64,000 bases of DNA, from contig NZ_PCPG01000004.1 in assembly GCF_002979655.1 (NCBI RefSeq), positions 1 to 64,000 of the forward strand, written 5' to 3'. Positions within the stretch are counted from its first letter, which is position 1. Every line of letters begins with the position of its first letter. The notes under the pieces were generated by a model. The model did no database searches. It was not told the origin of the DNA and saw only the letters and a list, made by a program, of their open reading frames with translations. This DNA is from Microbacterium sp. MYb45 (GTDB lineage: Bacteria > Actinomycetota > Actinomycetes > Actinomycetales > Microbacteriaceae). Shown here piece by piece: positions 29,472 through 39,691 of this stretch. Position numbers and translations under genes: made by a program.

Positions 29472-29858
29472 TTACGCAGCCGACTTCGGTGCGTTGACGT
29501 CGGAGGGCAGAGCCTTCTTCGCCGTCTCGACCAGCGTCGTGAACGTGGCAGCGTCGTTGACCGCGAGGTCGGCGAGCATGCGACGGTCGACGGTGACACC
29601 CGCGAGGCCGAGGCCCTGGATGAAGCGGTTGTACGTGATGCCGTTCTGGCGAGCAGCAGCGTTGATGCGCTGGATCCAGAGGCGGCGGAAGTCACCCTTG
29701 CGCTTGCGACGGTCACGGTACGAGTAGACCAGCGAGTGGATGACCTGCTCTTTGGCCTTGCGGTAGAGGCGCGAACGCTGACCGCGGTAACCCTTTGCGC
29801 GCTCGAGGATGACCCGGCGCTTCTTGTGGGCGTTTACTGCCCGCTTGACTCTTGCCAT
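29472..29858 (-). CDS. rplT: Ribosomal protein L20
   Basis: 128 aa. 23S rRNA-binding assembly protein of the large subunit. The family start [15 protein letters not shown], the [13 protein letters not shown] segment and the C-terminal [23 protein letters not shown] are all typical. Third gene of infC-rpmI-rplT. Strongly basic N-terminal extension that enters the rRNA. Confidence 0.98.
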   Translation of the reverse strand: MARVKRAVNAHKKRRVILERAKGYRGQRSRLYRKAKEQVIHSLVYSYRDRRKRKGDFRRLWIQRINAAARQNGITYNRFIQGLGLAGVTVDRRMLADLAVNDAATFTTLVETAKKALPSDVNAPKSAA

Positions 29859-29893
29859 TTTCCTGTGTTCCTATTCGTGCGTTCGGGCGCGCG

Positions 29894-30088
29894 TCAGCGG
29901 CCGAGAAGCTTCTTCGCGACCTTGGTGTCAGCCTTCGAGAGCACCTGGTCCTGGTTCAGACGACGGGTGCGACGGCTCGACTTGTGCTCGAGGTTGTGGC
30001 GCATCCCGGCCTGCTGCTTCTTCAGCTTGCCGCTGCCGGTGATCTTGAAGCGCTTCTTAGCACCCGAGTGGGTCTTCTGCTTCGGCAT
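29894..30088 (-). CDS. rpmI: Ribosomal protein L35
   Basis: 64 aa. Small basic large-subunit protein: [20 protein letters not shown] and a terminal KKLLGR. It lies 35 bp upstream of rplT and 71 bp downstream of infC. Confidence 0.98.
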   Translation of the reverse strand: MPKQKTHSGAKKRFKITGSGKLKKQQAGMRHNLEHKSSRRTRRLNQDQVLSKADTKVAKKLLGR

Positions 30089-30159
30089 CTTCTCTTCCTT
30101 CGTATGGCGCCTTCTCAGGCGACGGTGTCAACCCGCGGTGCGGGAGTTCTGGGGCGGAT

Positions 30160-30786
<627 letters not shown>

Positions 30787-31041
30787 GCGGAACTCCTTAG
30801 ACGATGTGATTCGGCCACCGCGACGCTGTCTGCATCACGGGCGAAATCGGAATCGTCCCCACCCACCGGCATTCAGACGCCGGCTCCGCACCCTGCCTGC
30901 CGGGTCCGTCTTGCGAACGGAGCCGGTGGAGTGCAAGACCCGGTAGCCTTGAACGGCAAGCGCGGGTGGGAAGTGAATCCTCTTTCGATCCGGAGCATGA
31001 CGCTCCGGAGCCCGCCAAAGTCTAACAGAAAGCAAGGCGAA
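30787..31041 (-). promoter_or_regulatory. Structured infC leader and divergent promoter region
   Basis: 255 bp without a gene. CCGGCTCCG (30880-30888) pairs with CGGAGCCGG (30918-30926), a perfect 9-bp stem. The loop strand CGGGTC...CTTGC (30901-30914) can instead pair with GCAAGACCCG outside it (30933-30942), so two folds compete. Another 8-bp hairpin with loop ATGAC lies at 30989-31009. This would be a regulated leader for infC, or control the DUF1844 gene. No Rfam match was tested. Confidence 0.4.
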
Positions 31042-31440
31042 GTGACGAACCAGGCACCGGACGAGGCTGCACGCGAGCGCGAAGAGCGCTGGGCACGTCA
31101 GGAGGAGGCTGCGTCGTCGGCCACTCGAGACATCGCCGACGTACCCGCGGTCGAGGTGATCACCACGGCGGCCGTGCACCTCATGAGCGCCGGCGCCGTC
31201 AAGCTCGGCCTCGCCGACGACCCCGACGCGGCGGCACAGCTCGACCTCGACGAGGCTCGCAAGCTCATCAACGCCCTCGCCGGGCTCATCACCGCCGGCG
31301 CCCCCGAGATCAGCGACATGCACGCACGCTCGCTCCGCGACGGGCTCCGCTCCCTGCAGCTCGCGTTCCGCGAGGCATCGACGATCCCCGACCCCATCGG
31401 CAAGGGTCCGGGCGAGAAGTGGACCGGGCCGGTCAACTAG
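31042..31440 (+). CDS. DUF1844 family protein
   Basis: 132 aa from GTG 31042 with AAGG five bases upstream. Acidic N-terminus with [16 protein letters not shown], then the DUF1844 core [40 protein letters not shown]. Found beside infC in many Actinobacteria, but its function is unknown. Reads away from infC across the structured gap. Confidence 0.9.
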   Translation: MTNQAPDEAAREREERWARQEEAASSATRDIADVPAVEVITTAAVHLMSAGAVKLGLADDPDAAAQLDLDEARKLINALAGLITAGAPEISDMHARSLRDGLRSLQLAFREASTIPDPIGKGPGEKWTGPVN

Positions 31441-31441
31441 T

Positions 31442-31855
31442 TCAGGATTCGAGGACGATCGGATCCGCGGTCGAGGGGCCGCCGCACGGTTCATCCGAGT
31501 GCGTCCACGAGATCGATTCCTCGGACTCGTGGATGAGCGTGTTCTGGGCGTCGAACAGGCGGATGTCGACGCCGTCGGGCGTCGACATGTCGAACCCGAG
31601 CACCCACGTCCCGTCACCCTGAGGCGTCACCATGAACAGGTTGGTCGATGAGGTCGGCTCGGTACCCGGCGCCGGTGAGCACTCCCCCGCGACGCAGAAC
31701 TGGACCGCCACCACCCCCGCTACGGCACTGGTCTCGAGTGCGACGGCGTTCGTCCATCCGATCGCGGGGCAAGCCAGCGCGCAGCCCGAGCTGCCGGTAA
31801 CGGCGCCCCCGAGGAGAGCAACGACGGCGATGGCGCGCAGGAGACCTCGGGACAT
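31442..31855 (-). CDS. Small predicted lipoprotein, unknown function
   Basis: 137 aa from ATG 31855. N-terminal hydrophobic segment and a lipobox-like SSGC near residue 25 suggest an anchored extracellular protein. Several cysteines (CALAC, FCVAGEC, PCGG) suggest disulfides. No recognised domain. A nearby second Cys makes the exact anchor residue uncertain. It ends 1 bp past the DUF1844 stop on the other strand. Confidence 0.7.
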   Translation of the reverse strand: MSRGLLRAIAVVALLGGAVTGSSGCALACPAIGWTNAVALETSAVAGVVAVQFCVAGECSPAPGTEPTSSTNLFMVTPQGDGTWVLGFDMSTPDGVDIRLFDAQNTLIHESEESISWTHSDEPCGGPSTADPIVLES

Positions 31856-31878
31856 GCCCCGATCGTAGCGAAGCGCGC

Positions 31879-32676
31879 TCAGACGCTGCGGCGGAGCTTC
31901 ACCGTGAGCGAGTCCGCCAGGACGGCGATGCGGTCGTCCGACGCCCAGCGCTGAGCCAGACGCGAGAGCACGGCGTCGAGCACCTCGCGCTCCAGACCGT
32001 CGACGAGTTCCAGGACCACGATCAGCTCCGGGCCGCGCAGACGTGCGTCGGGGTCGCCGGACGCCACCGCCACGTCGATCACGGCCAGTTCGTGGGCCAC
32101 ACTCTCCTGGAGCGCGGTGTAGACCTCGGTGGAGAGGAAGCTCGGCTCCCAGGCATGCTCCTGGGCGATCGCCCAGACGGCCGGCCGCCGGATCACGAAC
32201 TCCGTGTCGGCCGTCGGGTCGAGCACGATCAGGTCGGTGTCTTCGGCTGACGCCGCCAGCGCCGCCCGGAGCGCCTCCACAGGAATCGGGCGTGCCGTGG
32301 GATCCCACTTCTGCATCGCCTCGACGGAGGAGAAAACCGGCTGCACCCGCCGCCCGTCGGGGGCCGCGACCGTGACGATCGACAGCTCCTGCGTCTTGTC
32401 GACGGCGAGGCCGCTCGGCGCGACGCCTTCCTCACCCTTCTCGGCGATCAGAGGGATCAGCACGCGAGCCGAGCGGAAAGCGTCGACGACTTCCACCTGA
32501 CTGCCTTCGCCGGCGCGGAAGCGCAGCAGTGCGGCCAGCAGCGCCGGGTCGGCCGAGCCGTCGTCCGCCGCGTGCGGATTCGACTCGAAGCTGCGTCCCT
32601 CCCAGGGGACACCGGCCGAGTCTCCGTGGTTGTGCGACTCGGGCCCGCAGGCGTGGCCGTCAGTCTCCTGCGACAT
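31879..32676 (-). CDS. SseB family protein
   Basis: 265 aa from ATG 32676 ([12 protein letters not shown]); starts further up in the open frame lie inside hisA. After a low-complexity N-terminus the SseB domain runs about 55-175: [52 protein letters not shown]. Function unknown. Its start overlaps the 3' end of hisA by 17 bp, so it follows the his genes as part of their transcript. Confidence 0.85.
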   Translation of the reverse strand: MSQETDGHACGPESHNHGDSAGVPWEGRSFESNPHAADDGSADPALLAALLRFRAGEGSQVEVVDAFRSARVLIPLIAEKGEEGVAPSGLAVDKTQELSIVTVAAPDGRRVQPVFSSVEAMQKWDPTARPIPVEALRAALAASAEDTDLIVLDPTADTEFVIRRPAVWAIAQEHAWEPSFLSTEVYTALQESVAHELAVIDVAVASGDPDARLRGPELIVVLELVDGLEREVLDAVLSRLAQRWASDDRIAVLADSLTVKLRRSV

Positions 32677-33406
32677 CCAGTGCCTCAGCCAGCGTGAACG
32701 CACCGGCGTACAGGGCCTTGCCGACGATCGCACCCTCGACGCCCAGCGGCACGAGTTCACGGAGCGCGGCGATGTCGTCGAGGTTGGAGATCCCCCCGGA
32801 TGCGACGACCGGCTTCGGTGTGCGCGAGGTCACCTCGCGAAGGAGCTCGAGGTTCGGGCCGCGAAGCGTGCCGTCCTTCGTCACGTCCGTGACGACGTAG
32901 CGGCTGCATCCGGCGTCTTCCAGGCGCTCGAGGACCTCCCAGAGGTCGCCGCCCTCCTTGGTCCAACCACGTGCGGCGAGCGTGGTGCCGCGCACGTCGA
33001 GGCCGACCGCGATCGCTTCGCCGTAGCGACCGATCACATCGGCGGCCCACTCGGGGTTCTCCAGTGCGGCCGTGCCGAGGTTGATCCGGGTGGCGCCGCT
33101 CTCGAGCGCCGCCTCGAGGGTCGCGTCGTCGCGGATGCCGCCCGAGAGCTCGATGCTGACGCCCTTGAACTGCTTGATGACCTTGCGCAGGATCGGCGCG
33201 TTGCTCCCGCGGCCGAAAGCGGCGTCGAGGTCGACGAGGTGGATCCACTTCGCGCCCTGTGCGGCCCACTCCCCTGCCGCGTCGAGCGGGTCGCCGTAGC
33301 TCGTCTCGGTTCCGGCCTCGCCCTGGGTGAGGCGGACGGCCTTACCACCGGCGACATCGACCGCGGGAAGGAGCGTGAGCGAGGGAGACTGCGCGAAGTC
33401 GTTCAT
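32660..33406 (-). CDS. hisA: HisA / PriA phosphoribosyl isomerase
   Basis: 248 aa from ATG 33406. (beta-alpha)8 barrel isomerase of histidine synthesis; in many Actinobacteria it also does the TrpF step (PriA). Motifs: [54 protein letters not shown] and [10 protein letters not shown]. Whether it has the PriA activity cannot be told from this. It follows hisH across 103 bp. Confidence 0.95.
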   Translation of the reverse strand: MNDFAQSPSLTLLPAVDVAGGKAVRLTQGEAGTETSYGDPLDAAGEWAAQGAKWIHLVDLDAAFGRGSNAPILRKVIKQFKGVSIELSGGIRDDATLEAALESGATRINLGTAALENPEWAADVIGRYGEAIAVGLDVRGTTLAARGWTKEGGDLWEVLERLEDAGCSRYVVTDVTKDGTLRGPNLELLREVTSRTPKPVVASGGISNLDDIAALRELVPLGVEGAIVGKALYAGAFTLAEALDVAGD

Positions 33407-33509
33407 GGGGTCCTTGGCTAGGGAAGGTCTGCAGCCCGGAGCGGGCACGAGAACCGAGGGTAGTCCGCCGGAGAGCGGGTGACAAAACGGATGACGTCCA
33501 CGATGGGTG

Positions 33510-34145
33510 TCAGAGACTCCCGACCCAGTTGCGCAGGAGCTGGATGCCGGCTTCGCCCGACTTCTCGGGGTGGAACTGGGTTGCCGAGAGCGGACCGTTC
33601 TCGACGGCGGCGAGGAAGGGGTCGCCGTAGGTCGTCCAGGTCAGCACGGGCTCGGGGAACGGCGGGATGACGTCGAGCTCCCAGGACTGGGCGGCGTAGG
33701 AGTGCACGAAGTAGAAACGCTCATGTTCCAGGCCCCGGAAGAGCACGCTGTCTGCGCCGGGCTCGACGGTGTTCCAGCCCATGTGCGGCAGCACGGGTGC
33801 GTTGAGCTCGGTGACCGCTCCGGGCCACTCGCCGAGGCCCGCGGTGTCGTGCCCGCGCTCGACCCCGTGCTCGAAGAGCACCTGCATGCCGACGCAGATC
33901 CCGAGCACCGGTCGTCCGCCGGCCAGACGCCGGTCGATGATCTCGTCGCCGCCGTGTGCGTGGAGCGCGTCACGGACCGCCTGGAACGCGCCGACGCCCG
34001 GAACCAGGAGACCGTCGGCCTCCAGGGCGACCTTGCGGTCGCGCGTCAGCACGGCATCTGCGCCGGCAGCGGCCAGCGCCTTGACAGCCGAGTGGACGTT
34101 GCCCGACTCGTAGTCGAAGACGGCGACGCGGGGACTCGCGCTCAC
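33510..34145 (-). CDS. hisH: Imidazole glycerol phosphate synthase, glutaminase subunit
   Basis: 211 aa from GTG 34145. Class I amidotransferase supplying ammonia to HisF. The nucleophile elbow [14 protein letters not shown] (Cys) and the His-x-Glu pair in [14 protein letters not shown] are present. Overlaps hisB by 4 bp. hisF is not in this window. Confidence 0.96.
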   Translation of the reverse strand: MSASPRVAVFDYESGNVHSAVKALAAAGADAVLTRDRKVALEADGLLVPGVGAFQAVRDALHAHGGDEIIDRRLAGGRPVLGICVGMQVLFEHGVERGHDTAGLGEWPGAVTELNAPVLPHMGWNTVEPGADSVLFRGLEHERFYFVHSYAAQSWELDVIPPFPEPVLTWTTYGDPFLAAVENGPLSATQFHPEKSGEAGIQLLRNWVGSL

Positions 34146-34759
34146 AGTGCACCCTTGGTGGACGGGATCCCGTCGACCAGCGGATCGAGTGCTTTTGCCT
34201 GGCGGAACGCGCGGGCGAAAGCCTTGTACTCCGCCTCGGCGATGTGGTGCGGGTCGCGGCCGCCCAGCACACGCACGTGGACGGTCAGCGCGGCGTTGAA
34301 GGTGATCGCCTCGAAAGAGTGACGCACCAACGAGCCGGTGAAGTGCCCACCGATGAGGTGGTGCTCGAATCCGGCGGGCTCGCCGGTGTGCACGAGGTAC
34401 GGACGACCCGAGATGTCGACGACCGCCTGCGCGAGCGCCTCGTCGAGCGGCACGAGCGCATCGCCGTAGCGGGAGATGCCGGACTTGTCGCCCAGCGCCT
34501 CGAGGATCGCCTGTCCGAGCACGATCGACACGTCTTCGACGGTGTGGTGCGCATCGATGTCCGTGTCGCCCGAAGCGCGCACGGTCAGGTCGGTCAGCGA
34601 GTGCTTCGCGAAAGCGGTGAGCATGTGGTCGAAGAACGGCACCGACGTGTCGATGCGGCTCGCCCCCGTGCCGTCGAGGTTCAGCTCGAGTTCGACGGTG
34701 GACTCCGACGTGCTGCGCACGCGGCTCGCGGTGCGCGGGGTCGATGACGGGGTGCTCAT
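34142..34759 (-). CDS. hisB: Imidazoleglycerol-phosphate dehydratase
   Basis: 205 aa. Single-domain dehydratase. Metal-binding and substrate motifs: [36 protein letters not shown], and the second HH ([13 protein letters not shown] after GRDPHHIAE). No phosphatase domain is fused. Overlaps hisC and hisH by 4 bp each. Confidence 0.96.
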   Translation of the reverse strand: MSTPSSTPRTASRVRSTSESTVELELNLDGTGASRIDTSVPFFDHMLTAFAKHSLTDLTVRASGDTDIDAHHTVEDVSIVLGQAILEALGDKSGISRYGDALVPLDEALAQAVVDISGRPYLVHTGEPAGFEHHLIGGHFTGSLVRHSFEAITFNAALTVHVRVLGGRDPHHIAEAEYKAFARAFRQAKALDPLVDGIPSTKGAL

Positions 34760-35850
34760 GATGCCGATCCTATCGAGGCCAGAGCATCGAGGAACGCGGT
34801 GGTCTCGGCCTCGGTGCCCGCGCTGACCCTGAGATGACCGGGGATGCCGACATCACGCACCAGCACGCCGCGGTCGAAGAGCTGCTGCCACGTCGCACGC
34901 GGATCGGCGATGCCGCCGAAGAGGACGAAGTTCGACCAGGATTCGTGGGGCGTATATCCGAGCGCCTCGAGGGTCGCTGTGATGCGGTCGCGCTGTTCGA
35001 CGATCTCCTCGACCATGCCGAGCATCACGTCGGAGTTGCGCAGAGCGGCGACGGCCGCAGCCTGCGTGAGCGTGCTCAGGTGATAGGGCAGGCGCACCAG
35101 ACGCAACGCATCGATGAACGTCGGATCTGCCGCCAGATACCCGACTCGCGCACCGGCGAAGGCGAAGGCCTTGCTCATCGTGCGCGAGACCGCCAGGCGC
35201 GGGCGCCCCTCGAGGAGTGTCAGCGCGGAAGGCGCGTCGTGCGGTGCGAACTCCTGGTAGGCCTCGTCGACGATCACGATGCCCCGCGCCGCCTCGTAGA
35301 CGGCTTCGACGACGTCCAGGCCGAGCGGGGTGCCGGTGGGATTGTTCGGGGTGCACAGGATGATCACGTCGGGGTCCGCGGTGCGCACCTGCTCCGCTGC
35401 CTCCTCCGGTGTGATCGTGTAGTCGGGCTGCCTCGTCCCGGGGATCCACTGCGCGCCCGTGCCCTGCGCGATGAGCGGGTACATCGAGTAGGTCGGCGCG
35501 AAACCGAAGGCCGTGCGCCCGGGGCCGCCGAAGGCCTGCAGGATATGCTGGAGCACCTCGTTCGAGCCGTTGCCCGCCCAGATCTGCTCCGGGGTGAGGC
35601 CGTGACCCAGATACTCTGCGAACGACTCGCGAAGAGTGGTGAACTCCCGGTCGGGATAACGGTTCACATCACGGATCGCGAGCGCGATGTCGTCGAGGAT
35701 GTCGCTCGCCACCGCGTCCGGAATGGGATGCGTGTTCTCGTTCACGTTGAGGGCGATCGGGAGCGGTGCCTGAGGAGCGCCGTACGGAGTCAGTCCGCGA
35801 AGATCATCGCGTAGCGGGAGATCGTTGAGGGAGAGGGTCACCCTTCCCAT
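34756..35850 (-). CDS. hisC: Histidinol-phosphate aminotransferase
   Basis: 364 aa from ATG 35850; a GTG at 35841 is an alternative. Class I/II PLP aminotransferase. Seen: [52 protein letters not shown], and the Schiff-base Lys in [12 protein letters not shown]. First gene of the visible his operon. In many relatives hisD would precede it; here a LysM gene follows instead (35908). Confidence 0.95.
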   Translation of the reverse strand: MGRVTLSLNDLPLRDDLRGLTPYGAPQAPLPIALNVNENTHPIPDAVASDILDDIALAIRDVNRYPDREFTTLRESFAEYLGHGLTPEQIWAGNGSNEVLQHILQAFGGPGRTAFGFAPTYSMYPLIAQGTGAQWIPGTRQPDYTITPEEAAEQVRTADPDVIILCTPNNPTGTPLGLDVVEAVYEAARGIVIVDEAYQEFAPHDAPSALTLLEGRPRLAVSRTMSKAFAFAGARVGYLAADPTFIDALRLVRLPYHLSTLTQAAAVAALRNSDVMLGMVEEIVEQRDRITATLEALGYTPHESWSNFVLFGGIADPRATWQQLFDRGVLVRDVGIPGHLRVSAGTEAETTAFLDALASIGSAS

Positions 35851-35907
35851 GTTAAGCGGCGCCCCGAGTCGATGACGCAAAGTTGCTGCAGCTCGGGCGC
35901 GACGGGA

Positions 35908-36276
35908 TCAGTCCACGTACTGGGCCGGGATGGCGAGCGTCTGGCCGATCTGGAGCTCACCGCCACGCAGCAGGTTCATGCGGCTGATCTCACCGATGAC
36001 GTCGCGCGGGTCGGCGCCGGGGGCGACACCGGTGGCGATCGACCAGAGAGTGTCACCGGGCATGACGGTCACGGTCTCGACACTGACGGCTGCCGTGTCT
36101 GCGCCCGAGGCGATCGCACTGCCACCGCTGAGTGCGGCGAAGGCGATGCCGATCGCGAGCGGCACGGAGGCGAACCCCAGCAGCACGGCGCGACCGCGCG
36201 TGGTCAGACGGAGTCGCGTCGTAGGACGGGTCGACGCCGGAATGACTGCCGCGGTGCTGAAGCCGATGCTGCTCAT
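35908..36276 (-). CDS. Small LysM membrane protein next to lexA (YneA/ChiZ-like)
   Basis: 122 aa. One membrane segment (about 30-52) and a single LysM domain at the C-terminus (VTVMPGDTLWSIATGV, REISRMNLL-like, QIGQTLAIP). Size, architecture and place, divergent from lexA, match the SOS-induced division inhibitors YneA (Bacillus) and Rv2719c/ChiZ (mycobacteria). I infer it halts septation during the SOS response. A canonical promoter with an overlapping LexA-like half-site lies upstream (36383-36413), and two hairpins in the untranslated leader. Confidence 0.8.
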   Translation of the reverse strand: MSSIGFSTAAVIPASTRPTTRLRLTTRGRAVLLGFASVPLAIGIAFAALSGGSAIASGADTAAVSVETVTVMPGDTLWSIATGVAPGADPRDVIGEISRMNLLRGGELQIGQTLAIPAQYVD

Positions 36277-36295
36277 GTGGTGCTCCTTAGCCTGT

Positions 36296-36376
36296 CCCGG
36301 AGCGGTGAAGCTGCCGGGGAAGTTGGCGTAGCGTTCGCATTCCCGTCTCGGCCGGGAGCCGTGAATGCGAAGCTAC
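36296..36376 (-). promoter_or_regulatory. Two hairpins in the LysM gene 5' untranslated region
   Basis: The inner hairpin is 36296-36318 (CCCGG, bulge, AGC with loop TTCACC). The outer, 36328-36376, pairs GTAGC-TTCGCATTC with GAATGCGAA-GCTAC, 14 bp with one bulge. AGGAG before the ATG lies just beyond. Not recognised as a known riboswitch. Confidence 0.5.
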
Positions 36377-36382
36377 GTACCG

Positions 36383-36413
36383 AAGATATCTTCGAGTTCG
36401 AACATCTGTCAAG
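36383..36413 (-). promoter_or_regulatory. LysM gene promoter with LexA-like site
   Basis: TTGACA (36412-36407) and TATCTT (36388-36383) with an 18-nt spacer on the minus strand. TCGAACATCTGTCAAG (36398-36413, plus strand) covers the -35; its left half is a perfect TCGAAC half-site and the right half is poor (GT only) against TCGAACN4GTTCGA. A perfect 14-bp palindrome CGAAGATATCTTCG covers the -10 (36381-36394). Confidence 0.5.
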
Positions 36414-36451
36414 TTGTCTTCGAAACCGGATGCACGATTCTGCCGACACGC

Positions 36452-36467
36452 TCGAACAGATCTTCCA
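36452..36467. promoter_or_regulatory. Candidate LexA (SOS) box for lexA
   Basis: TCGAACAGATCTTCCA matches TCGAACN4GTTCGA at 10 of 12 fixed positions and lies 100 bp upstream of the lexA start. Confidence 0.45.
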
Positions 36468-36566
36468 GATCGGGCCGTTTCTCGGATACGGTTTCGATGA
36501 GAACACCACACCACGGGCCTCCGACATTCGAAGAGCGACGTCGGAACACCGCACTTAAGGAGCACC

Positions 36567-37253
36567 ATGAGCGAGAACTCGGCCCCCGAGTCGGAGGCAC
36601 CGCGGACGCGACGCCGCAAGAGCCTGAGCCCCAAGCAGATGGCGATCCTCGAGGTCATCCAGAACTCCATCGCTCATCACGGCTACCCGCCGAGCATGCG
36701 GGAGATCGGAGACGCCGTCGGCCTGAAGTCCCTGTCGAGCGTGACCCACCAACTCGGTCAACTCGAACTGAGCGGCTACTTGCGACGCGACCCCGGCAAG
36801 ACACGTGCCATGGAGGTCCTGATCGATCTCCCCGGCGCCAGCGGCGAGAACCCCGCCGACGTGGCGACTCCGGTCGGCGACGCGGCGCTCGTGCCCCTGG
36901 TCGGTCGCATCGCCGCCGGCGTGCCGATCACCGCCGATCAGCAGGTGGAGGAGATCTTCCCTCTCCCCCGTCAACTGGTGGGCAAAGGAGACCTCTTCAT
37001 GCTCAAGGTCTCGGGCGAGTCGATGATCGACGCCGCGATCTGCGACGGCGACTGGGTCGTCGTGCGCTCGCAGAACAATGCGGAGAACGGCGAGATCGTG
37101 GCCGCGATGCTCGACGGCGAGGCCACGGTCAAGGTGCTGCGCCGTCGCGACGGCCACACCTGGCTCCTCCCCCGAAACTCCTCCTTCGAACCCATCCTCG
37201 GCGACGAGTCCGTGGTGCTCGGTAAGGTCGTGGCGGTGCTGCGCGCCGTCTGA
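36567..37253 (+). CDS. lexA: LexA repressor
   Basis: 228 aa, start ATG 36567 with AAGGAG six bases upstream. Winged-helix DNA-binding domain (about 20-85, [38 protein letters not shown]), then the self-cleaving domain. Cleavage site Ala117-Gly118 in VGRIAAGVP; catalytic Ser152 ([10 protein letters not shown]) and Lys189 (EATVKVL). RecA filaments trigger cleavage and release SOS genes. Divergent from the LysM gene. Confidence 0.98.
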   Translation: MSENSAPESEAPRTRRRKSLSPKQMAILEVIQNSIAHHGYPPSMREIGDAVGLKSLSSVTHQLGQLELSGYLRRDPGKTRAMEVLIDLPGASGENPADVATPVGDAALVPLVGRIAAGVPITADQQVEEIFPLPRQLVGKGDLFMLKVSGESMIDAAICDGDWVVVRSQNNAENGEIVAAMLDGEATVKVLRRRDGHTWLLPRNSSFEPILGDESVVLGKVVAVLRAV

Positions 37254-37275
37254 GTTCAGACCATAGGCTCGGAGC

Positions 37276-39141
37276 ATGTCGTCGCCTCACGGTTCCTGGC
37301 CCTCTCCGTTCTCCGCAGCCTCCGTCGCGGCATCCTCCCCGCGCATCGACGGGGCGCGCTTCGTCGGCTCCGAGATCTGGTGGGGAGAATCCGTGCCCGC
37401 CGAGAAGGGGCGGGTCACGGTGCGAAGCTCCTCGGGAGCCGAGATGCTCCCGGCGCCCTGGAGTGCTCGCTCCCGTGTACACGAGTACGGCGGCGGGGCA
37501 TGGACCGCCGATTCCACGGGCATCCTGTACTTCGTCGATGCCGGCGATCAGCGTGTCCATCGACTGGTCGCCGGTGCCGAGCCCGTCCCGCTGACACCGG
37601 CGGGGCCATCACACGGAGGCCTCCGCGTGCAAGACGGCCGTCTGCTCGCCGTGCGCGAAGATCTGTCGGCCGCGCCGCATACCCGCGCGATCGTCGAGAT
37701 CCCGATCGACGGCTCCGCCGCGGAGGACGCGTCCGGAATTCGAGTCATCGTCGAGGGCGACGGCTTCTTCGCCCACCCCGCACTCTCGCCGGATGGCAGC
37801 CGCGTCGCCTGGGTCGCCTGGCACCGCGGACGGATGCCGTGGGAGGCCGCCCACCTGCAGATCGCGAGGAGCGACGGCGGCGACGTGCACGAGGTCCCTA
37901 CTCGGGCGGCATTGCAGCCCGAGTGGCTCAGCGACTCCGAGCTGGTGTTCGCCGATGATCCGGACGACCGCTGGGGGCTCTACCGCCTCGAGCTCGACGG
38001 CACCTCGCCGGTCGGCGCCCCGCGCGCGCTCGCCCCGGCCGACGCCGACACCGGCTACGGACTCTGGGTGCTCGGCAACCGCTGGTATCGGCCGCTCGCC
38101 GACGGACGCATCGTCGCGACCCGCACGAACGGGCGCGACGAGGTCGTCCTGATCTCTCCGGACGGTGCCGCACGCCCGATCGATGTCCCGGCCGACGGTC
38201 ATGTGAGCGTCGACGATGTGGACGGGTCTCGCGTGCTGCTCTCGGGCAACGGTTCGGGAGTGACCGCCGGACTGTGGTGCGTCGATGTCGACTCCGGCGA
38301 GACCGTCGCGGTGCGAGGAGGCGAGCCAGTGGACACCGGTTGGATGCCGCGCGCCCTGCCGATCGAGGTCGACGGTCGGCACGGCATCGTGCATGCCTTC
38401 GCCTACCCTCCGGCGAACCCCGACGCGACGGCACCCGCCGACGAGCTCCCCCCGTATGTCGTGCTGGTGCACGGAGGCCCGACCGCGCACGCCACCGGTG
38501 CGGCATCGGCAGCCAACGCCTTCTACACCAGCAGGGGAATCGGCGTGCTCGACGTCAACTACGGCGGCTCCACCGGCTACGGTCGCGCCTATCGCGAGCG
38601 TCTGGACCGCCGATGGGGCGTCGTGGACGTCAACGACGTGATCGCCGCCGCACAGGGCCTCGCGGATGCCGGGCTCGCCGACCCGTCCCGCATCGCCATC
38701 CGCGGTGGATCCGCAGGCGGCTGGACGGTGCTGTCCGCGCTCGTGCGCGGCGGGGCCTTCGCCGCGGGGATCAGCCGCTACGGCGTGGCCGATCTGCGGA
38801 TGCTGGTCGCCGAGACGCACGACTTCGAGGCGTCGTACATCGACGGTCTCGTGGGGCCTCTCCCCGAGTACGAGCACATCTACGTCGAACGGTCACCACT
38901 CACCCACGCGGATCGCATCGGAGTCCCCGTGCTGCTGCTGCAGGGCGGAGAAGATCGAGTGGTCCCGCCCTCGCAGTCCGAGGCGATCAGAGACGCGCTG
39001 GCCGCCCGAGGCGTCGACCACGAGTATGTCCTCTACCCCGATGAGGGGCACGGGTTCCGCAGTGCCGACACGATCATCGACGCGCTCGAGCGTGAACTGA
39101 TCTTCCTCGGCCGCGTGTTCGGCTTCGAGCCGACGCTGTGA
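37276..39141 (+). CDS. S9 family serine peptidase (prolyl oligopeptidase/acylaminoacyl type)
   Basis: 621 aa, no signal peptide. A beta-propeller-like N-terminal part (about 1-370, with LSPDGSRVAWV, LSGNGSG) and an alpha/beta-hydrolase domain (about 390-621). The catalytic triad is visible: Ser479 (GGSAGGW), Asp560 (GGEDRVV), His592 (DEGHGF). VLVHGGPTAHA forms the oxyanion region. Likely a cytoplasmic peptidase acting on short peptides. It converges on smpB with 10 bp between stops. Confidence 0.92.
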   Translation: MSSPHGSWPSPFSAASVAASSPRIDGARFVGSEIWWGESVPAEKGRVTVRSSSGAEMLPAPWSARSRVHEYGGGAWTADSTGILYFVDAGDQRVHRLVAGAEPVPLTPAGPSHGGLRVQDGRLLAVREDLSAAPHTRAIVEIPIDGSAAEDASGIRVIVEGDGFFAHPALSPDGSRVAWVAWHRGRMPWEAAHLQIARSDGGDVHEVPTRAALQPEWLSDSELVFADDPDDRWGLYRLELDGTSPVGAPRALAPADADTGYGLWVLGNRWYRPLADGRIVATRTNGRDEVVLISPDGAARPIDVPADGHVSVDDVDGSRVLLSGNGSGVTAGLWCVDVDSGETVAVRGGEPVDTGWMPRALPIEVDGRHGIVHAFAYPPANPDATAPADELPPYVVLVHGGPTAHATGAASAANAFYTSRGIGVLDVNYGGSTGYGRAYRERLDRRWGVVDVNDVIAAAQGLADAGLADPSRIAIRGGSAGGWTVLSALVRGGAFAAGISRYGVADLRMLVAETHDFEASYIDGLVGPLPEYEHIYVERSPLTHADRIGVPVLLLQGGEDRVVPPSQSEAIRDALAARGVDHEYVLYPDEGHGFRSADTIIDALERELIFLGRVFGFEPTL

Positions 39142-39151
39142 CGACCGGTCG

Positions 39152-39628
39152 CTACTCGCCCACGCGATTGCGCAGGCGCATGGCACGATCCGCCTCGCGG
39201 GTGTCCTGACGTTCGCGCAGGGTCTGCCGCTTGTCGTACTCGCGCTTTCCCTTGGCGAGGGCGATCTCGACCTTCGCCCGCCCATCGGAGAAGTACAGTT
39301 TCAGCGGGATCAGGGTGTATCCACCCGCCGAGACGGCATGCGCGATCTTGGCGATCTCCTCGCGATGCAGCAGCAGCTTGCGGATCCGCTTCGCCGAGTG
39401 ATTGGTCCAATGCCCCTGGGAGTACTCCGGGATGTGCACCGAATCGAGGAAGACCTCGTTGCCCTTCACGAACGCGTAACCGTCGCTGAGGTTGGCGCGC
39501 CCCTGACGCAGTGACTTGACCTCGGTGCCGGTGAGCACCATCCCCGCCTCGTACGACTTCTCGATCGTGTAGTCGTGACGTGCGCGACGATTGGTCGCGA
39601 CGACCTTCTCTCCGCGTTCCCTGGGCAT
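39152..39628 (-). CDS. smpB: SsrA-binding protein
   Basis: 158 aa. Brings tmRNA to stalled ribosomes. Motifs: VATNRRARHDYTIEKSYEAGMVLTGTEVKSLR in short pieces, YSQGHWTNH, RKLLLHREEIAKI, and the basic C-terminal tail KGKREYDKRQTLRERQ. Part of the ftsE-ftsX-smpB set, 63 bp after ftsX. The ssrA gene is not in view. Confidence 0.97.
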   Translation of the reverse strand: MPRERGEKVVATNRRARHDYTIEKSYEAGMVLTGTEVKSLRQGRANLSDGYAFVKGNEVFLDSVHIPEYSQGHWTNHSAKRIRKLLLHREEIAKIAHAVSAGGYTLIPLKLYFSDGRAKVEIALAKGKREYDKRQTLRERQDTREADRAMRLRNRVGE

Positions 39629-39691
39629 GATGCTCTCCTGTTGCCGTGATGAGCTCGATCGATCGTTCCGACTGAGCAGCCTTTCAGGATA

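Noticed and set aside
36277..36440. c-di-AMP (ydaO) riboswitch before the LysM gene
   Set aside because: Considered because LysM genes often carry it; leader too short and the conserved core not found.
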